A DNA stretch of 64,000 nt, taken from positions 7,934,001-7,998,000 of the forward strand of contig NC_088320.1 in NCBI RefSeq assembly GCF_910592395.1, written 5' to 3'. The notes beneath the pieces were generated by a model. It saw only the letters and a program-made list of their open reading frames with translations. It was not told the DNA's origin and searched no databases. Shown here in pieces: positions 36,503 to 47,117 of the stretch. This DNA comes from Lineus longissimus (taxonomy: Eukaryota; Nemertea; Pilidiophora; Heteronemertea; Lineidae). The position numbers and the translations under genes are program-made. Numbering within the stretch: position 1 is the first letter of the stretch; every line of letters starts with the position of its first letter.

Positions 36503-36775
36503 ATGTACTGAATGTCTTTGTCTTGGCAGGCCCCTCAACCCCTCCCAGGACTGTTACAACCCTTGCAGTGTATGCGGTCCCAGCTTGTAAAGCTATTGTA
36601 ACTGCCTGAATGGCTGTTTTAGCAGGAGTCAGAGTGTCAGTGACTGCTCCACCTGCTGTTGGTGTAAAAGTGACCTTGAAGTTGGTGAATGATCCTGTTG
36701 TTAGTGTCCATTTCACAGTTACTCCCGTTGTTGTAAACGTATCCACTGTTAAATCTGATGTTAGGGCTGGTGGCA
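36503..36775 (-). CDS. FN3 domain exon, type A
   Basis: 273 nt, phase 1-1, TTTGCAG acceptor, GTACGT donor. SFTNF subgroup, sister of 35113 (AVTIALQ), with TFST for TFTT at its last strand. Confidence 0.92.
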
Positions 36776-38044
36776 CTGCAAAGATAAAAGACATAAACAG
36801 ATCAGATACATGTACATAGCCAATTAGCATGCACCCATGCTAGGGCTGGTGGCACTGCAAAGATAAAAGACATAAACAGATACATGTACATAGCCATTAG
36901 CATGCACCCATGCTAGGGCTGGTGGCACTGCAAAGATAAAAGACATAAACAGATACATGTACATAGCCATGATATCACATTGGTGGCAATCGGACAAGTA
37001 AATGAAGTTATAATGCGTAATAATTGCATTTTTAACCCTTTGAACACTGAGCTCTGGCTGGTATTTTTGGGTATTTTCAAAGAGAAATTTAAAAAGCTAA
37101 GAGGAGGTACATGTAGCTTCATAAAGCAAACTTTACTGTATTCATCTATTCTCCTGCTTTTACATAGAATATCTAAAAACTTTTCTAACTCTGTTCCCAT
37201 GGGCAAGGGTCTTTTTCAGCGCCCCTAGGACTCCAACCCCCCCCCCCCCACTTGGCACCCGTTTGGAAACAAATAAAATAATATCACTATATTAATAGCT
37301 ATAATAACTGTAGACTTGGTACATATCTTATTTTCTTGCTTGTGTTGTGACTAAATCGTCTGAGCGGCAAGAAGACTAGCCACTTACAGAGAAGGTCCTG
37401 CTAAGACTTGGGCAGGAAACACTATAAACTACCTAGTATTTACGACCAGAAACAATTGATTTCCATACACTGTCCTTATTTACAATCTCGTACTTCAAAC
37501 TTCCATTTACAAGCAAGCATTACGTCGTCATATCATCACACAACTCAGTTCTTATATTTACAACCTCAAACTTCTGTCACAACCGACGTGATTTACGCAC
37601 TATAAACCTCAGACTCAATCGCAACAGGATATTCATTCTCTCAGAATACTCTATGTCCACAACGTTGTTCCCTTATTAAATGATGAGTGAACAAAGTGTT
37701 CACACAGAGAAGTTTGTCTCAAAGAGGTGCAGCGCTATAACTTACGAAACTGAGAAGACGAAACCCAAAGTCATTGCAGCGCTATAACTTACACATTCTA
37801 AGGGGGATAGATGAGAACAGCACTATAACTTAAACTCGGAAGAGAGAGTTGAGTGCACAGCTTGAGGCTTGCCACACTCCAGAATCTAACTGAAAACACC
37901 AGTTTATATACACGCCCAACAGTGTAAGAACACAATAAAATCAATACGAAGGGAGTGAACATCTGAAGTAGTCATCAATATCATTATCTGAAGTCCAAGG
38001 AAAAAATTGGTGATGACCCAGTCATCAAAAAGGCAAAAAAGGGT
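36776..38044 (-). repeat. Two decoy acceptor units and intron module (no F1/F3)
   Basis: Decoys lie near 36842 and 36917; the poly-C run is short (about 13, near 37237). Its end reads GTCATCAAAAAGGCAAAAAA followed directly by GGGTTAGCATACGTAC, an empty site for F3. It is closest to the module at 17.85-18.92 kb (both have the GTTGTTCCCTTATTAAATG variant). Confidence 0.85.
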
Positions 38045-38056
38045 TAGCATACGTAC

Positions 38057-38329
38057 ATGTAGTGAATGTTTTTGTCTTGGCAGGCCCCTCAACCCCTCCC
38101 AGGACTGTTACAACCCTTGCAGTGTATGCGGTCCCAGCTTGTAAAGCTGTTGTAACTGCCTGAATGGCTGTTTTAGCAGGAGTCTGAGTGTCAGTGGCTG
38201 CTCCACCTGCTGCTGGTGTAAAAGTGACCTTGAAGTTGTCGAATGTCCCTGTTGTTAGTGTCCATTTCACAGTTACTCCCGTTGTTGTAAACGTATCCAC
38301 TGTTAAATCTGATGCTAGGGCTGGTGGCA
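38057..38329 (-). CDS. FN3 domain exon, type A, first (most N-terminal) recognised
   Basis: 273 nt, phase 1-1, TTTGCAG acceptor, GTACGT donor. Its peptide is intermediate: ALASDLTVD as in 7861, TFDNFKVTFTPAAGG, and AATDTQTPAK. It is the FN3 exon nearest the signal-peptide exon, 7 kb away. Intron 1 is filled by the nested F2 element. Confidence 0.92.
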
Positions 38330-38647
38330 CTGCAAAGATAAAAGACATATAAACAGATCAGAAACATGTACACAGCTATTAGCATGCACCCATGCTAGGG
38401 CTGGTGGCACTGCAAAGATAAAGACATAAACATGTACATAGCCATTAGCATGCACCCATGCTAGGGTTGGTGGCACTGCAAAGATAAAAGACATAAACAG
38501 ATCGGATACATGTACATAGCCATGATATCACATTGGTGGCAATCGGACAAGTAAATGTAAGTTATAATGCGCAACAATTGCATTTTTGACCCTTTGAACA
38601 CTGAGCTCCGGCGGGTATTTTTGGGTATTTTCAAAAAGAAATTAAAA
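38330..38647 (-). repeat. Two decoy acceptor units and intron-module start
   Basis: Decoy boundaries lie at about 38409 and 38475, 80 and 146 bases from the true exon start (out of frame). The module then runs to GAAATTAAAA, where an F2 element is inserted; the module resumes after that element at 43948. Confidence 0.8.
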
Positions 38648-38803
38648 TGAAACGGCCAGGGGCCATTGTGCTCACCGTATAGATATTTGGTGCTTTGGAA
38701 TTCAACCAGATTAAGAAACATTGTACATGTATAGTATATAGGTCAAACCAAAGTTGGTATGACATGTGATGTATCATTGCTTGGAGTAAGTACCATAAGA
38801 ACA

Positions 38804-40763
38804 AGCCTATAGGCGAATATGGGTCGTCGCGTTGATGCCAGAACATCCCCAAAGTTTGGAAATGTTGTTCTTAATTCCTCCGGGTTGGGGTACCTATGGC
38901 TTGATCAAATGAATATTAATGTGGATAACTGGAAAATATTATACTCTAATGCCCAGTAAACGATTAGAGATATTTGTCAACATGAAATTTTTGGTGAAAT
39001 CGCAACAAATAAAAAACTCGATGTATAGTAATCTTATGTTTTCATTTGAACTTCAAACATATTTAAATGATATTAAATCAGTGAAACACAGGGCTTGTAT
39101 CACAAAATTAATGCTGGAAGCCCATTGTCTAAGAATCAAAACTGGGAGACACTGTAGTCTAAGAAAGTGTGAGGTTTGCAAGTCAGGGGAGGTTGAGGAT
39201 GATTTTTCACTTCCTTGCGGTGTGCCCTAAATATGCGTCAAAACAGCAAAACTCATTGCAGTTGTAATAGAAGTGATCTCCATTTTCTGTCTCTGTCGGA
39301 TCTGACTACAATTTTTCTGAAAAATCCTTCACCTCCCTCTGCTGCGATTATCAACGAGTTCTTTAAACTGCGTAACTCTATATTGTCCTGATTTCCATTA
39401 TTATGTTTTTGTCTTTAAATATTTGTGATCTTATTTTGTATACCCTGTAACTTTATATTGTATATTTTGTAATTATTTTATGTAACCGTTGGCCCCTAGT
39501 GGGCGTTTTATAGTCTGGGCTCCTGACCTCACTCTCGCTGTCGTAGGTCAGGCAATAACAAAAATCTATAAATAGAACAAGTTTAGCGTCCCAAATCGTA
39601 CTTTTGCGAAAATGACAATATCGCTAAAAGTGACGTCATTATATGGGGAAACCCCTTTGTCTGAAACATAAAATAACCGTAATCGCGCATTTTAAGAGTA
39701 ATTCCGGTATTTCTACAGTGTAGAATGATGTGTTCAATAATAGTGCATAATCCTAGGACAGATACAGCGCTCAATTCGACCGTAAAACGATAATTGGCTC
39801 GGGAAATTACAACAATGGCTGAATCTAAAAATAACACTCCTCTTTTCTGCCGTGTTATTTGTAGACGGTTGTTGTTACCTGACCCGTTCCTAAACCCTAC
39901 CAAAAGCCCGGGACGAGGTCAGAGAACCAGACTATTTAGCGTTTTAGAGTAATAAAGAATTTGAATTTGAATTTGAATTTTTCCACCGCTGTACCTTATT
40001 ATCATAATTATGCCCACGTGATTAGCTGCTCGGTATTGACGAGCAAGTGACAGTCCTCATTTGCATGTACATTAATGTCATTATTATGGCTGACGCGATC
40101 CTGTAAAGTTGTGCGTAATTTCTAATTTCTCGGCAAATACTTGATTGATTTCGTTGAAATTTGAGAGTATTACAGATTAGATTACTGCTTACATTGGGTC
40201 TTCGTAGTTTCTTCATACATCATCGATAAAGACACGTAGCTTTGTGAAGAAACTCACCATACTGCTCGCTGGCCAGCACAACATTCCTGCATGCTACGTA
40301 TACACGCTCATCAATTTTGAGCTCCCAATTAATAATTTTATTCATTTCGCATTTTACATGAGACGAAGGACTTAATGAACAAGATAACGAACTTTAATGA
40401 AAACTTAAGTTTTATTACGATAGGACAAATACTGGCAACGCAATTCGCATTTCAATTCAACAACTGCCGAGCATCCTAGGGCTAAAACTATCTTCATTCA
40501 TAGTCAATCTCGCCATTTAGCTAAACGGACCTGAAACAAATCGATTCAGCGTCTACACTTTTACTCCGATTTGTCTCAAAATTGGTGACAAAGAGGCTGA
40601 ATGTACTGCAAACAATTCCTCGGAACCAAATTTAAAAAAAAATGATTTTAAAGATATTTTTTAGTGTAAAATGCCCGTTGCTAGGCATGGTTGCTAGGCA
40701 CATGCTGCCACAAACATAATGACAGAACCTGACAATAAGGGTCTGCTCTCGCGACGACCAATA
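38804..40763. mobile_element. Insert in F2 with short inverted ends, carrying a LINE remnant
   Basis: F2 sequence stops after AGTACCATAAGAAC and resumes at ATCAAAAACAAGTCACTAAT (40767). Near the insert ends, GGTCGTCGCG (38822) and CGCGACGACC (40750) are inverted repeats, suggesting a DNA transposon. A LINE 3' fragment lies inside. The rest (39.99-40.75 kb) is AT-rich with no gene. Exact ends and target duplication are unclear. Confidence 0.5.
38905..39400 (+). pseudogene. C-terminal fragment of a LINE reverse-transcriptase protein
   Basis: The frame around 39000-39230 shows a run of LINE C-terminus residues (KLMLEAHCLRIKTGR, then a CEVCKSGEVEDDF zinc-knuckle-like motif). After a one-base frameshift near 39206 it continues with VCPKYAS and ends near 39390. 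The upstream RT and endonuclease parts are missing. A 3' tail with repeated TTTGAA lies near 39958-39980. This C-terminal type is compatible with the LINE at the right edge of the window, but that copy's C-terminus is outside, so they cannot be compared. Confidence 0.7.
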
Positions 40764-41079
40764 TCATCAAAAACAAGTCACTAATAAACGAGACATTGCA
40801 CTTTTTACCTATTTTAGTTTTGGCCTCCTGGTGGCCAAGTTGAGTACCAGATCAGATCGAAATTCGGTGTCCGAGGTTACATGACGTAGGGAGTCATGTG
40901 TATCAAATTTCAAGTTCATAGGTTTAGGGGTTAAGAAACATGCCATAGTTACACACAAATTTACGCCATTTGACCTCTGTGACCTTGAAAAGCAGGTCAA
41001 ATCAAAAACTCATATAATAAGTGATGTATCCTGGCTAGGAGAACCTACCATAAAAATGTTATTGAAAACGAATCACTAA

Positions 41080-43128
41080 CTAGAAATATATAACGCAATA
41101 TGGCTGTTGACTGGGCTAGTTGGTCTGACAATAGACATGCACGTGAACAGCAGAGGTTGGTTTTCCCATTTACTCACTACAGAGGTGAAGCATGGTCTAT
41201 ACTATTTTCGCCGTTGTCATCTCCTTGATCTTTTAAGTTTTTGCCATTTCCAAGGCGATTACCAGAGTGCTAGCAATTTACACAGAAGGTCAGTGGGCAA
41301 GGTGTTGACCCTGTTACTGGAACAGCATCAATTATGCGATCGCCTGGAATCAGTCACAGAATATCTGGTACTCAGGAAGTTAAAGACTAGTCACTGCTGG
41401 GTAGCTAGTGCAATCTGCTAGAATCAGTCACAAAATATCCATTGCTTACATGCTAATGAATAACAACTGTCAGGCTATTTATCCCTTCTCCTGGTGTCAG
41501 TCACAGAATATCCAATGCTCGGATATCAATGAATAGGAATTGCGTGTAGACATGCGTGGCTATTTATCTCATCTCTTATCTTATCTCATCTCAGCAAAAA
41601 TCTAAGATGGCGGCTGGAGGCCATTTTGGATTCTGGAATGCGCCCAAAATCGATAGAGAAACTCCCCTACTGAAGACCATTACACCACAAAAGTTTGAAG
41701 TGTGTCAAACCTCTAGTTCTTCAGTTAACAATCGGAATACCAAAATCTAAGTTGGCTGCTGGCAGCCATATTGGATTTTGGAACACGCCCAAAATTGATA
41801 GAGAGCATCCCCTGAATGACCATTGCACCACAAAAGTTTGAAGTGTGTCAAACCTCTGGTTCTTCAGTTAACAATCGGAATACCAAAATCTAAGTTGGCT
41901 GCTGGCAGCCATATTGATTTTTGGGTCAGGCCCAAAATCGACAGGGAACCTCCCCTACACAACCTCATCACACCACATAAGTTTCAGGTCTGTCACTCAC
42001 TTGGTTCTTGAGTTACAGGTCGGAATGCGAAAAACCAAGTCGGGCCTGGCAGCCATCTTGGATTTCAGATCGGGCCCAAAATGGATAGGGAACCTCCCCT
42101 ACACTAGGTAATAACACCACATAAGTTTCAGGTCTGTCACTCACTCGGTTCTTAATTTACGGGGCGGAATACAAATCACCAAGTCGGGGACCTGGTGACT
42201 ATCTTTGATTTCGGGTCTGGCCCAAAATCGATAGGGAACCTCCACTACCATAGACCATTACACCACAAAAGTTTGAAGACTGTTGGACCTCTGGTTCTCC
42301 AGTTAACGAGCGGAATGCCAAAATCTAAGATGGTGGCTGGCGGCCATCTTTGATTTCGGGTCGGGTCCAAAATCGATAGGGAACCTCCCCTACCATAGAC
42401 TATTACGCCACAAAAGTTTGAAGACTGTTGGACCTCCGGTTCTCCAGTTAACGAGCGGAATACGAAAATCTAAGATGGTGGCTGGCGGCCATCTTTGATT
42501 TCGGGTCGGGCCCAAAATCGATAGGGAACCTCCCCTACCATAGACCATTACGCCACAAAAGTTTGAAGACTGTTGGACGTTCGGTTCTCTAGCAAACGAG
42601 CGGAATGCGAAAATCTAAGATGGTGGCTGGCGGCCATCTTTGATTTCAGGTCGGGCCCAAAATCGATAGGGAACCTCCCCTCCCATAGACCATTACGCCA
42701 CAAAAGTTTGAAGACTGTTGGACCTCCAGTTCTCCAGTTAACGAGCGGAATGCGAAAATCTAAGATGGTGGCTGGCGGCCATCTTTGATTTCGGGTCGGG
42801 CCCAAAATCGATAGGGAACCTTCCCTATAGACCATCACACCACAAAAGTTTGAAAACTGTTGGACCTCCGGTTCTCTAGTAAACGAGCGGAATGCGAAAA
42901 TCTAAGATGGCGGCTGGCAGCCATATTGGATTTTGGAACGCGCCAAAAAACAATAGGGACCCTTTGACACACTAGGCCTACACCCCCTAAAAATTTCAAG
43001 TCAGCCGAGCAAGGGGTTCTTGAGTTATAATCTGGAATTCAGTGCGGCGGACGCGGCGTACGAGGCGGACGACGCGGCGGCCGGAAACCACCTAAGAACA
43101 TAATGCCCCCACTTTAGCGGGGGCATAA
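41080..43128 (-). mobile_element. F1 Helitron-like element, copy 3 (independent insertion)
   Basis: It starts CTAGAAATATATAACGCAAT and ends AGCGGGGGCATAA, flanked by CACTAA on the left and TAAGCGAG on the right. Related F2 units without the insertion (near 4043) read CACTAATAAGCGAG. The target is therefore A|T, with no duplicated bases. The hairpin and TATGCCCCCGCT next to the CTAG end are deleted in this copy. The interior has the CAGTCACAGAATATCC repeats and the 145-bp array, but lacks the MITE found in copy 2. Confidence 0.87.
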
Positions 43129-43947
43129 TAAGCGAGATATTACACTTTCTAGGTTTTCACTTTCCCGCGAGGCCAAGTCGAGAATCAGACCGGACTGAAA
43201 TTCAGGGTCAGAGGTTAGCTGACCTAAGGGGGTCCTTTGTTCAAAGTCTCAAGTTCATAGCCTTAGGGGTTAACAAACGTGCCATAGTTATGCTCCAATG
43301 GCCAATTTACACCATTTGACCTCTGTGGCCTTGAAAATAAGGTCAAAGTATCCTTGCTCTTGAGTACCTACCATAAAAATAAAATTGAAAACAAGTCACT
43401 ATTAAGCGAGATATTGCACTTTTTACTTTTTTTAGTTTTGGCCCCCTGGTGGCCAAGTCGAGAATCAGATCAGACCGAAATTCGGTGTCAGAGGTTGTAT
43501 GATGTAGGGAGTCATGTGTACCAAATTTCAAGTTCATAGCTTTATTGGTTAAGAAACATGCCACAGTTACACTCAAACGGCACATTTATGCCATTTGACC
43601 TTTGTGACCTTGAAAAGTAGGTTAAATCAAAAACACGTATGATATGTGATATATCCTTGCTAGGAGAACCTACCATAAATATTTCATCAAAAACAAATCA
43701 CTAATATGTGCGATATCACACTATTTATGTTTTCAGTTTTGGCTTGTTAGTGGCCAAGTCAAGAATCAGACCGAACCGAAATTCAGTGTCAAAGGCCATC
43801 TGACCAAGGGGATCATGCATACAAAGTTTTGAGTCCTAAGCCCTAGCGGTTAAGAAACGTGCCACTGTTTTAGAAATAGGACACGACGACGATGACGACG
43901 GACGACGGACACTGCGGTGTTGTATAGACTCCCCTACGGTGAGCTAA

Positions 43948-44689
43948 AAAGCTAAGAGGAGGTACATGTAGCTTCATAAAGTAAACTGTACTGTTATCAA
44001 AAGAAAAATCAGAAAGGGCCTAGATTTCTCTTTATACACAGTTAGGCAGAAATCCAATCAAGTCACTGGAAGAACAGGTCAATTCATCAATTTCATTTAA
44101 CCCCTTCACCACCGGACATTTTTGACATTATTCGGTTGAGTACTGGACTACAGTAGTGAAGTGATTAAAGGTGTGTTTTGATATTACGTGAATGACTTGA
44201 CCCCCCCCCACCAGAAATTGATACGTAACTTGATATCCCATCCAATTCTTTTTGAAAAGTGAAACTATTGCAGCTAGTATGGGCTGGGAAAATAACACAA
44301 CTTACCATGGCCGTGACCATGTATCAAGAAAAACCTAGGCCTTTTTCGATTTCTTTTTTACTGTATATACCATTTCAGCAATACGGACCCAACTACATTG
44401 TATAAAAGTGCACAATGACAATCCTGCAACATCTCGCTCGAATGCGTCATAGGCCTTTGGGACATTGCCATGCTTAGTTTCATCGCCAGCTGTGCACACG
44501 TCCAATTCGATTATTGATATTCAATTATTTCTGGCGTGGTTTGCTGTAAAATTCCAAATGAAATTTTTCCAATTCTTATGATCAAAACGTTGTAATTTAA
44601 AATCTAATTAGCTCCAACAATAAAGTAATGACTTGCTAAAAAAATATGATATGGTTGACATCCACTGATCTGACTGACGTCAGAGGCAT
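43948..44689. other. End of intron module, then unique intron-1 sequence
   Basis: About 50 bases of the duplicated module (GCTAAGAGGAGGTACATGTA) continue after the F2 element, and then the homology ends near 43997. The remaining 690 bases are single-copy as far as I can see, AT-rich, with no exon or repeat recognised. Confidence 0.6.
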
Positions 44690-45075
44690 GTACATTTACA
44701 TGAAGCTGATGAAATGGCCAATGGTACCGCTGATGCCTGAAGAAATGGAGGCAGGCATATACATGTATCTGATGAAATGGCCCATACTACAGCTGATGCC
44801 TGATGAAATGGAGGCAGACATGTAAATGTATCTGATGAAATGGCCAATGGTACCGCTGATGCCTGATAAAATGGAGGAAGACATGTATTGTAAATGTATC
44901 TGATAAAATGGCCCATACTACAGCTGATGCTCGATAAAATGGAGGAAGACATGCACATGTATCTGATGAAATGGCCAATGGTACCGCTGATGCCTGATGA
45001 AATGGAGGCAGACATATAAATGTATCTGATGAAATGGCCCATACTACAGCTGATGCTCGATAAAATGGAGGTATT
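44690..45075. repeat. Minisatellite of ~63-66-bp units, about six copies
   Basis: Units contain TATCTGATGAAATGGCC, alternately followed by AATGGTACCGCTGATG or CATACTACAGCTGATG, then a further ATGAAATGGAGG. Long minus-strand frames across it are repeat artefacts. It lies in intron 1, 210 bases downstream of the signal-peptide exon. Confidence 0.9.
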
Positions 45076-45284
45076 TACTCCGCCCTCCTGCACCTCTTTA
45101 AAAGGTGAAAAGGGAGGACAAACTGAAAAATAGTAATGTGGCCTCAATAAATTGTGCTTTTGATCAACTATATCTGCAAGCTAGGCCAGCTCAGATCACC
45201 AAACAACAAAAGGCAGACTTACAAAAAACTTAGCCAGAAAGGCTGCTGGCTGAGAAATTATTTCTTTTTGTTATTGAAACTCAC

Positions 45285-45462
45285 CTGCGGCCACCGCGGA
45301 CAACTGAATTACCCATAATCCAATGGTAACCAGTGCCACTCGGCACATATTTCTGGAGAAACTTAGCTCGAATTTCATTTTGAAGATGGAAGTCATGTGT
45401 CCGATATCACAACCTGGATGGAAGCAGGAAGACTGTGCCAGCAGTCTTTGCACCAGGAATGC
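45285..45462 (-). CDS. Signal-peptide exon of the FN3/Ig/EGF gene
   Basis: A 178-nt exon with an acceptor (TTTCCATTTTCAG, above 45462) and a GTGAGT donor (from 45284 down). The likely start is the ATG at 45378-45376, with A at -3. This gives a 31-residue leader MKFELSFSRNMC..., with a charged n-region, the hydrophobic stretch VALVTIGLWVIQLSAVAA and a plausible AVAA cleavage site. An in-frame ATG seven codons upstream (MTSIFK) has a weaker context. The donor leaves phase 1, exactly what the FN3 exons need. The acceptor on its 5' side implies at least one non-coding upstream exon. Linkage to the FN3 exons is inferred from strand, order and phase. Confidence 0.75.
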
Positions 45463-45665
45463 CTGAAAATGGAAAGTGATGAGGTTGTATGAGAATATTG
45501 TCAATAACTCTTTCATCCTGTTACTCGTATTACGCGGTTTGATCTGAAAACCGAGGGCAATTTCTGAAAATCAGACTTTCAAAATTGGCAGACGATAGCA
45601 TAGATTGCTACGCCATCTGATACCTACCAATCAAACTACAATCGATTGAAAAGATCGTCAATGCG

Positions 45666-46188
45666 TTGTCATATGTTGCCTGGGGCACCACAAGTGTATC
45701 ATATGTTGCCTGGGGCACCACAAGTGTATCATATGTTGCCTGGGGCACCACAAGTGTATCATATGTTGCCTGGGGCACCACAAGTGTATCATATGTTGCC
45801 TGGGGCACCACAAGTGTATCATATGTTGCCTGGGGAACCACAAGTGTATCATATGTTGCCTGGGGAACCACAAGTGTATCATATGTTGCCTGGGGCACCA
45901 CAAGTGTATCATATGTTGCCTGGGGCACCACAAGTGTATCATATGTTGCCTGGGGCACCACAAGTGTATCATATGTTGCCTGGGGCACCACAAGTGTATC
46001 ATATGTTGCCTGGGGAACCACAAGTGTATCATATGTTGCCTGGGGAACCACAAGTGTATCATAAGTTGCCTGGGGAACCACAAGTGTATCATATGTTGCC
46101 TTGGGAACCACAAGTGTATCATATGTTGCCTTGGGAACCACAAGTGTATCATATGTTGCCTGGGGCACAACAAGTGTATTTAAGGTGA
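45666..46188. repeat. 30-bp minisatellite, ~17 units, upstream of the signal-peptide exon
   Basis: Exact 30-bp units (CATATGTTGCCTGGGGCACC plus ACAAGTGTAT), mostly identical, with GCACC/GAACC variants in blocks and a few TTGGGA units at the right. Because 30 is divisible by 3, several frames on both strands stay open (up to 251 codons). These are artefacts. It lies 0.2-0.8 kb upstream of the signal-peptide exon, in the upstream intron or promoter region. Confidence 0.95.
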
Positions 46189-46957
46189 AGGCATCATGTG
46201 ACAGTGCGGGAAATTTGAATTTGAAAAACTCTGAGTATACGGTTGGCGGCTGTGAAATTAAACATGGTGGACCCTGTAAATGTATATACGGCTTGTGGGC
46301 TGAAAGAGTTAAATGCCAGGAAAAAATCAGAACAGAAGTACATTTTATATCACTCCTGAACAAAAACGTCTCTTATAACAACTACCAACCGAATGATTTA
46401 TTGAAATATGATGTGTGGTGGGCCAGGTCAAAAGAAAGGAATTAGATTAAACAGAGGACATGGGATCGGTGTGCAGACTTGGCATTGTTTTGCATTAGAT
46501 ATGCATGACTTTCGGTAATTCATTATAGAAATATTGAATTCCCGAACACGCAACCAATTATACTTCCTAGGGCAGTTCTATTCAAGTAACTGCCATGATG
46601 ACGCCAGTGCTGCAAAACTCACATGCAACACATGTCTCCATCCGCCATTGTCTGCTGTTCAATGTCTATCAGGTTGCGTCTTTCAGAGTATTGTTGATAG
46701 ATCATTGTGTGGCATGACAGCTGGTCATCCAACTGACGTATTGAATGTTGACCTAAATCTGAAGGATCACCATTTTAGCTGATTAACTGCACGTTACCAT
46801 ATTTACAGAGACAAACATGTATGGCAGTAAACAGGGCTATAGTCATCCCTTAGCACAGGTAACCATGGTGAGGCTTGGAGATTGGGGAATTCCCTACATC
46901 ATCGGGCAGTGCAGACCAAATTTACACAAGAGAAAAATTAATTTGGAGAATATGATA
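46189..46957. other. Nothing recognised
   Basis: Single-copy-looking sequence upstream of the gene. Plus-strand open frames (for example 46534-46782) have no recognisable domain or splice context. Confidence 0.5.
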
Positions 46958-47117
46958 AAGTAGAACCTCTCTATTAAGGACACCCACATGACTGACAAGT
47001 GCTGTCCTTAATAGAGAGGTGTCCTGATTAGAGAGGTCAAATTGAATGGAACCAACCAATTTGGGACCAAACCTAGTGTCTTTAATAGAGAGGTGTCCGC
47101 TAAGGGAGGTTCCACTG
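46958..47117. mobile_element. Tc1/mariner-pogo-like MITE (160 bp)
   Basis: The left end, AAGTAGAACCTCTCTATTAA, and the right end, CTAAGGGAGGTTCCACTG, are inverted repeats of the CAGTGGAACCTC type known from pogo/Tigger-like elements. TA flanks both ends (46956-46957 and 47118-47119). The inner part repeats TTAATAGAGAGGTGTCC three times. Confidence 0.8.

Larger units (their letters stand above)
38648..43947 (+). mobile_element. F2 element split by two nested insertions
   Basis: It starts TGAAACGGCCAGGGGCC right after GAAATTAAAA and ends with a stem and GGTGAGCTAA. Immediately after that, the intron module continues with AGCTAAGAGGAGGTACATGT. Other module copies read straight through this point, so both ends are defined by empty sites. 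F2 internal sequence is present at 38648-38803, 40764-41079 and 43129-43947, and is interrupted by an insert with LINE sequence (38804-40763) and by F1 (41080-43128). It occupies most of intron 1 of the gene. Confidence 0.8.

Noticed and set aside
39583-39903. 106-codon minus-strand frame considered as an extra exon of the gene
   Set aside because: No recognisable domain, no matching splice sites, and it lies within a transposon insert.
44690-45075. TGATGA motifs considered as box C of snoRNAs
   Set aside because: The motif lacks the required purine before TGATGA in most units, no paired D box is seen, and the region is a simple minisatellite.
44680-45147. 155-codon minus-strand frame with repeated GHFIRY
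   Set aside because: Translation of the ~63-66-bp minisatellite; no domain.
45608-46363. 251-codon minus-strand frame of a 10-residue repeat (TYDTLVVPQA)
   Set aside because: Same cause: 30-bp repeat unit. Frames on the opposite strand are equally open. No sign that it is an exon of the nearby gene.
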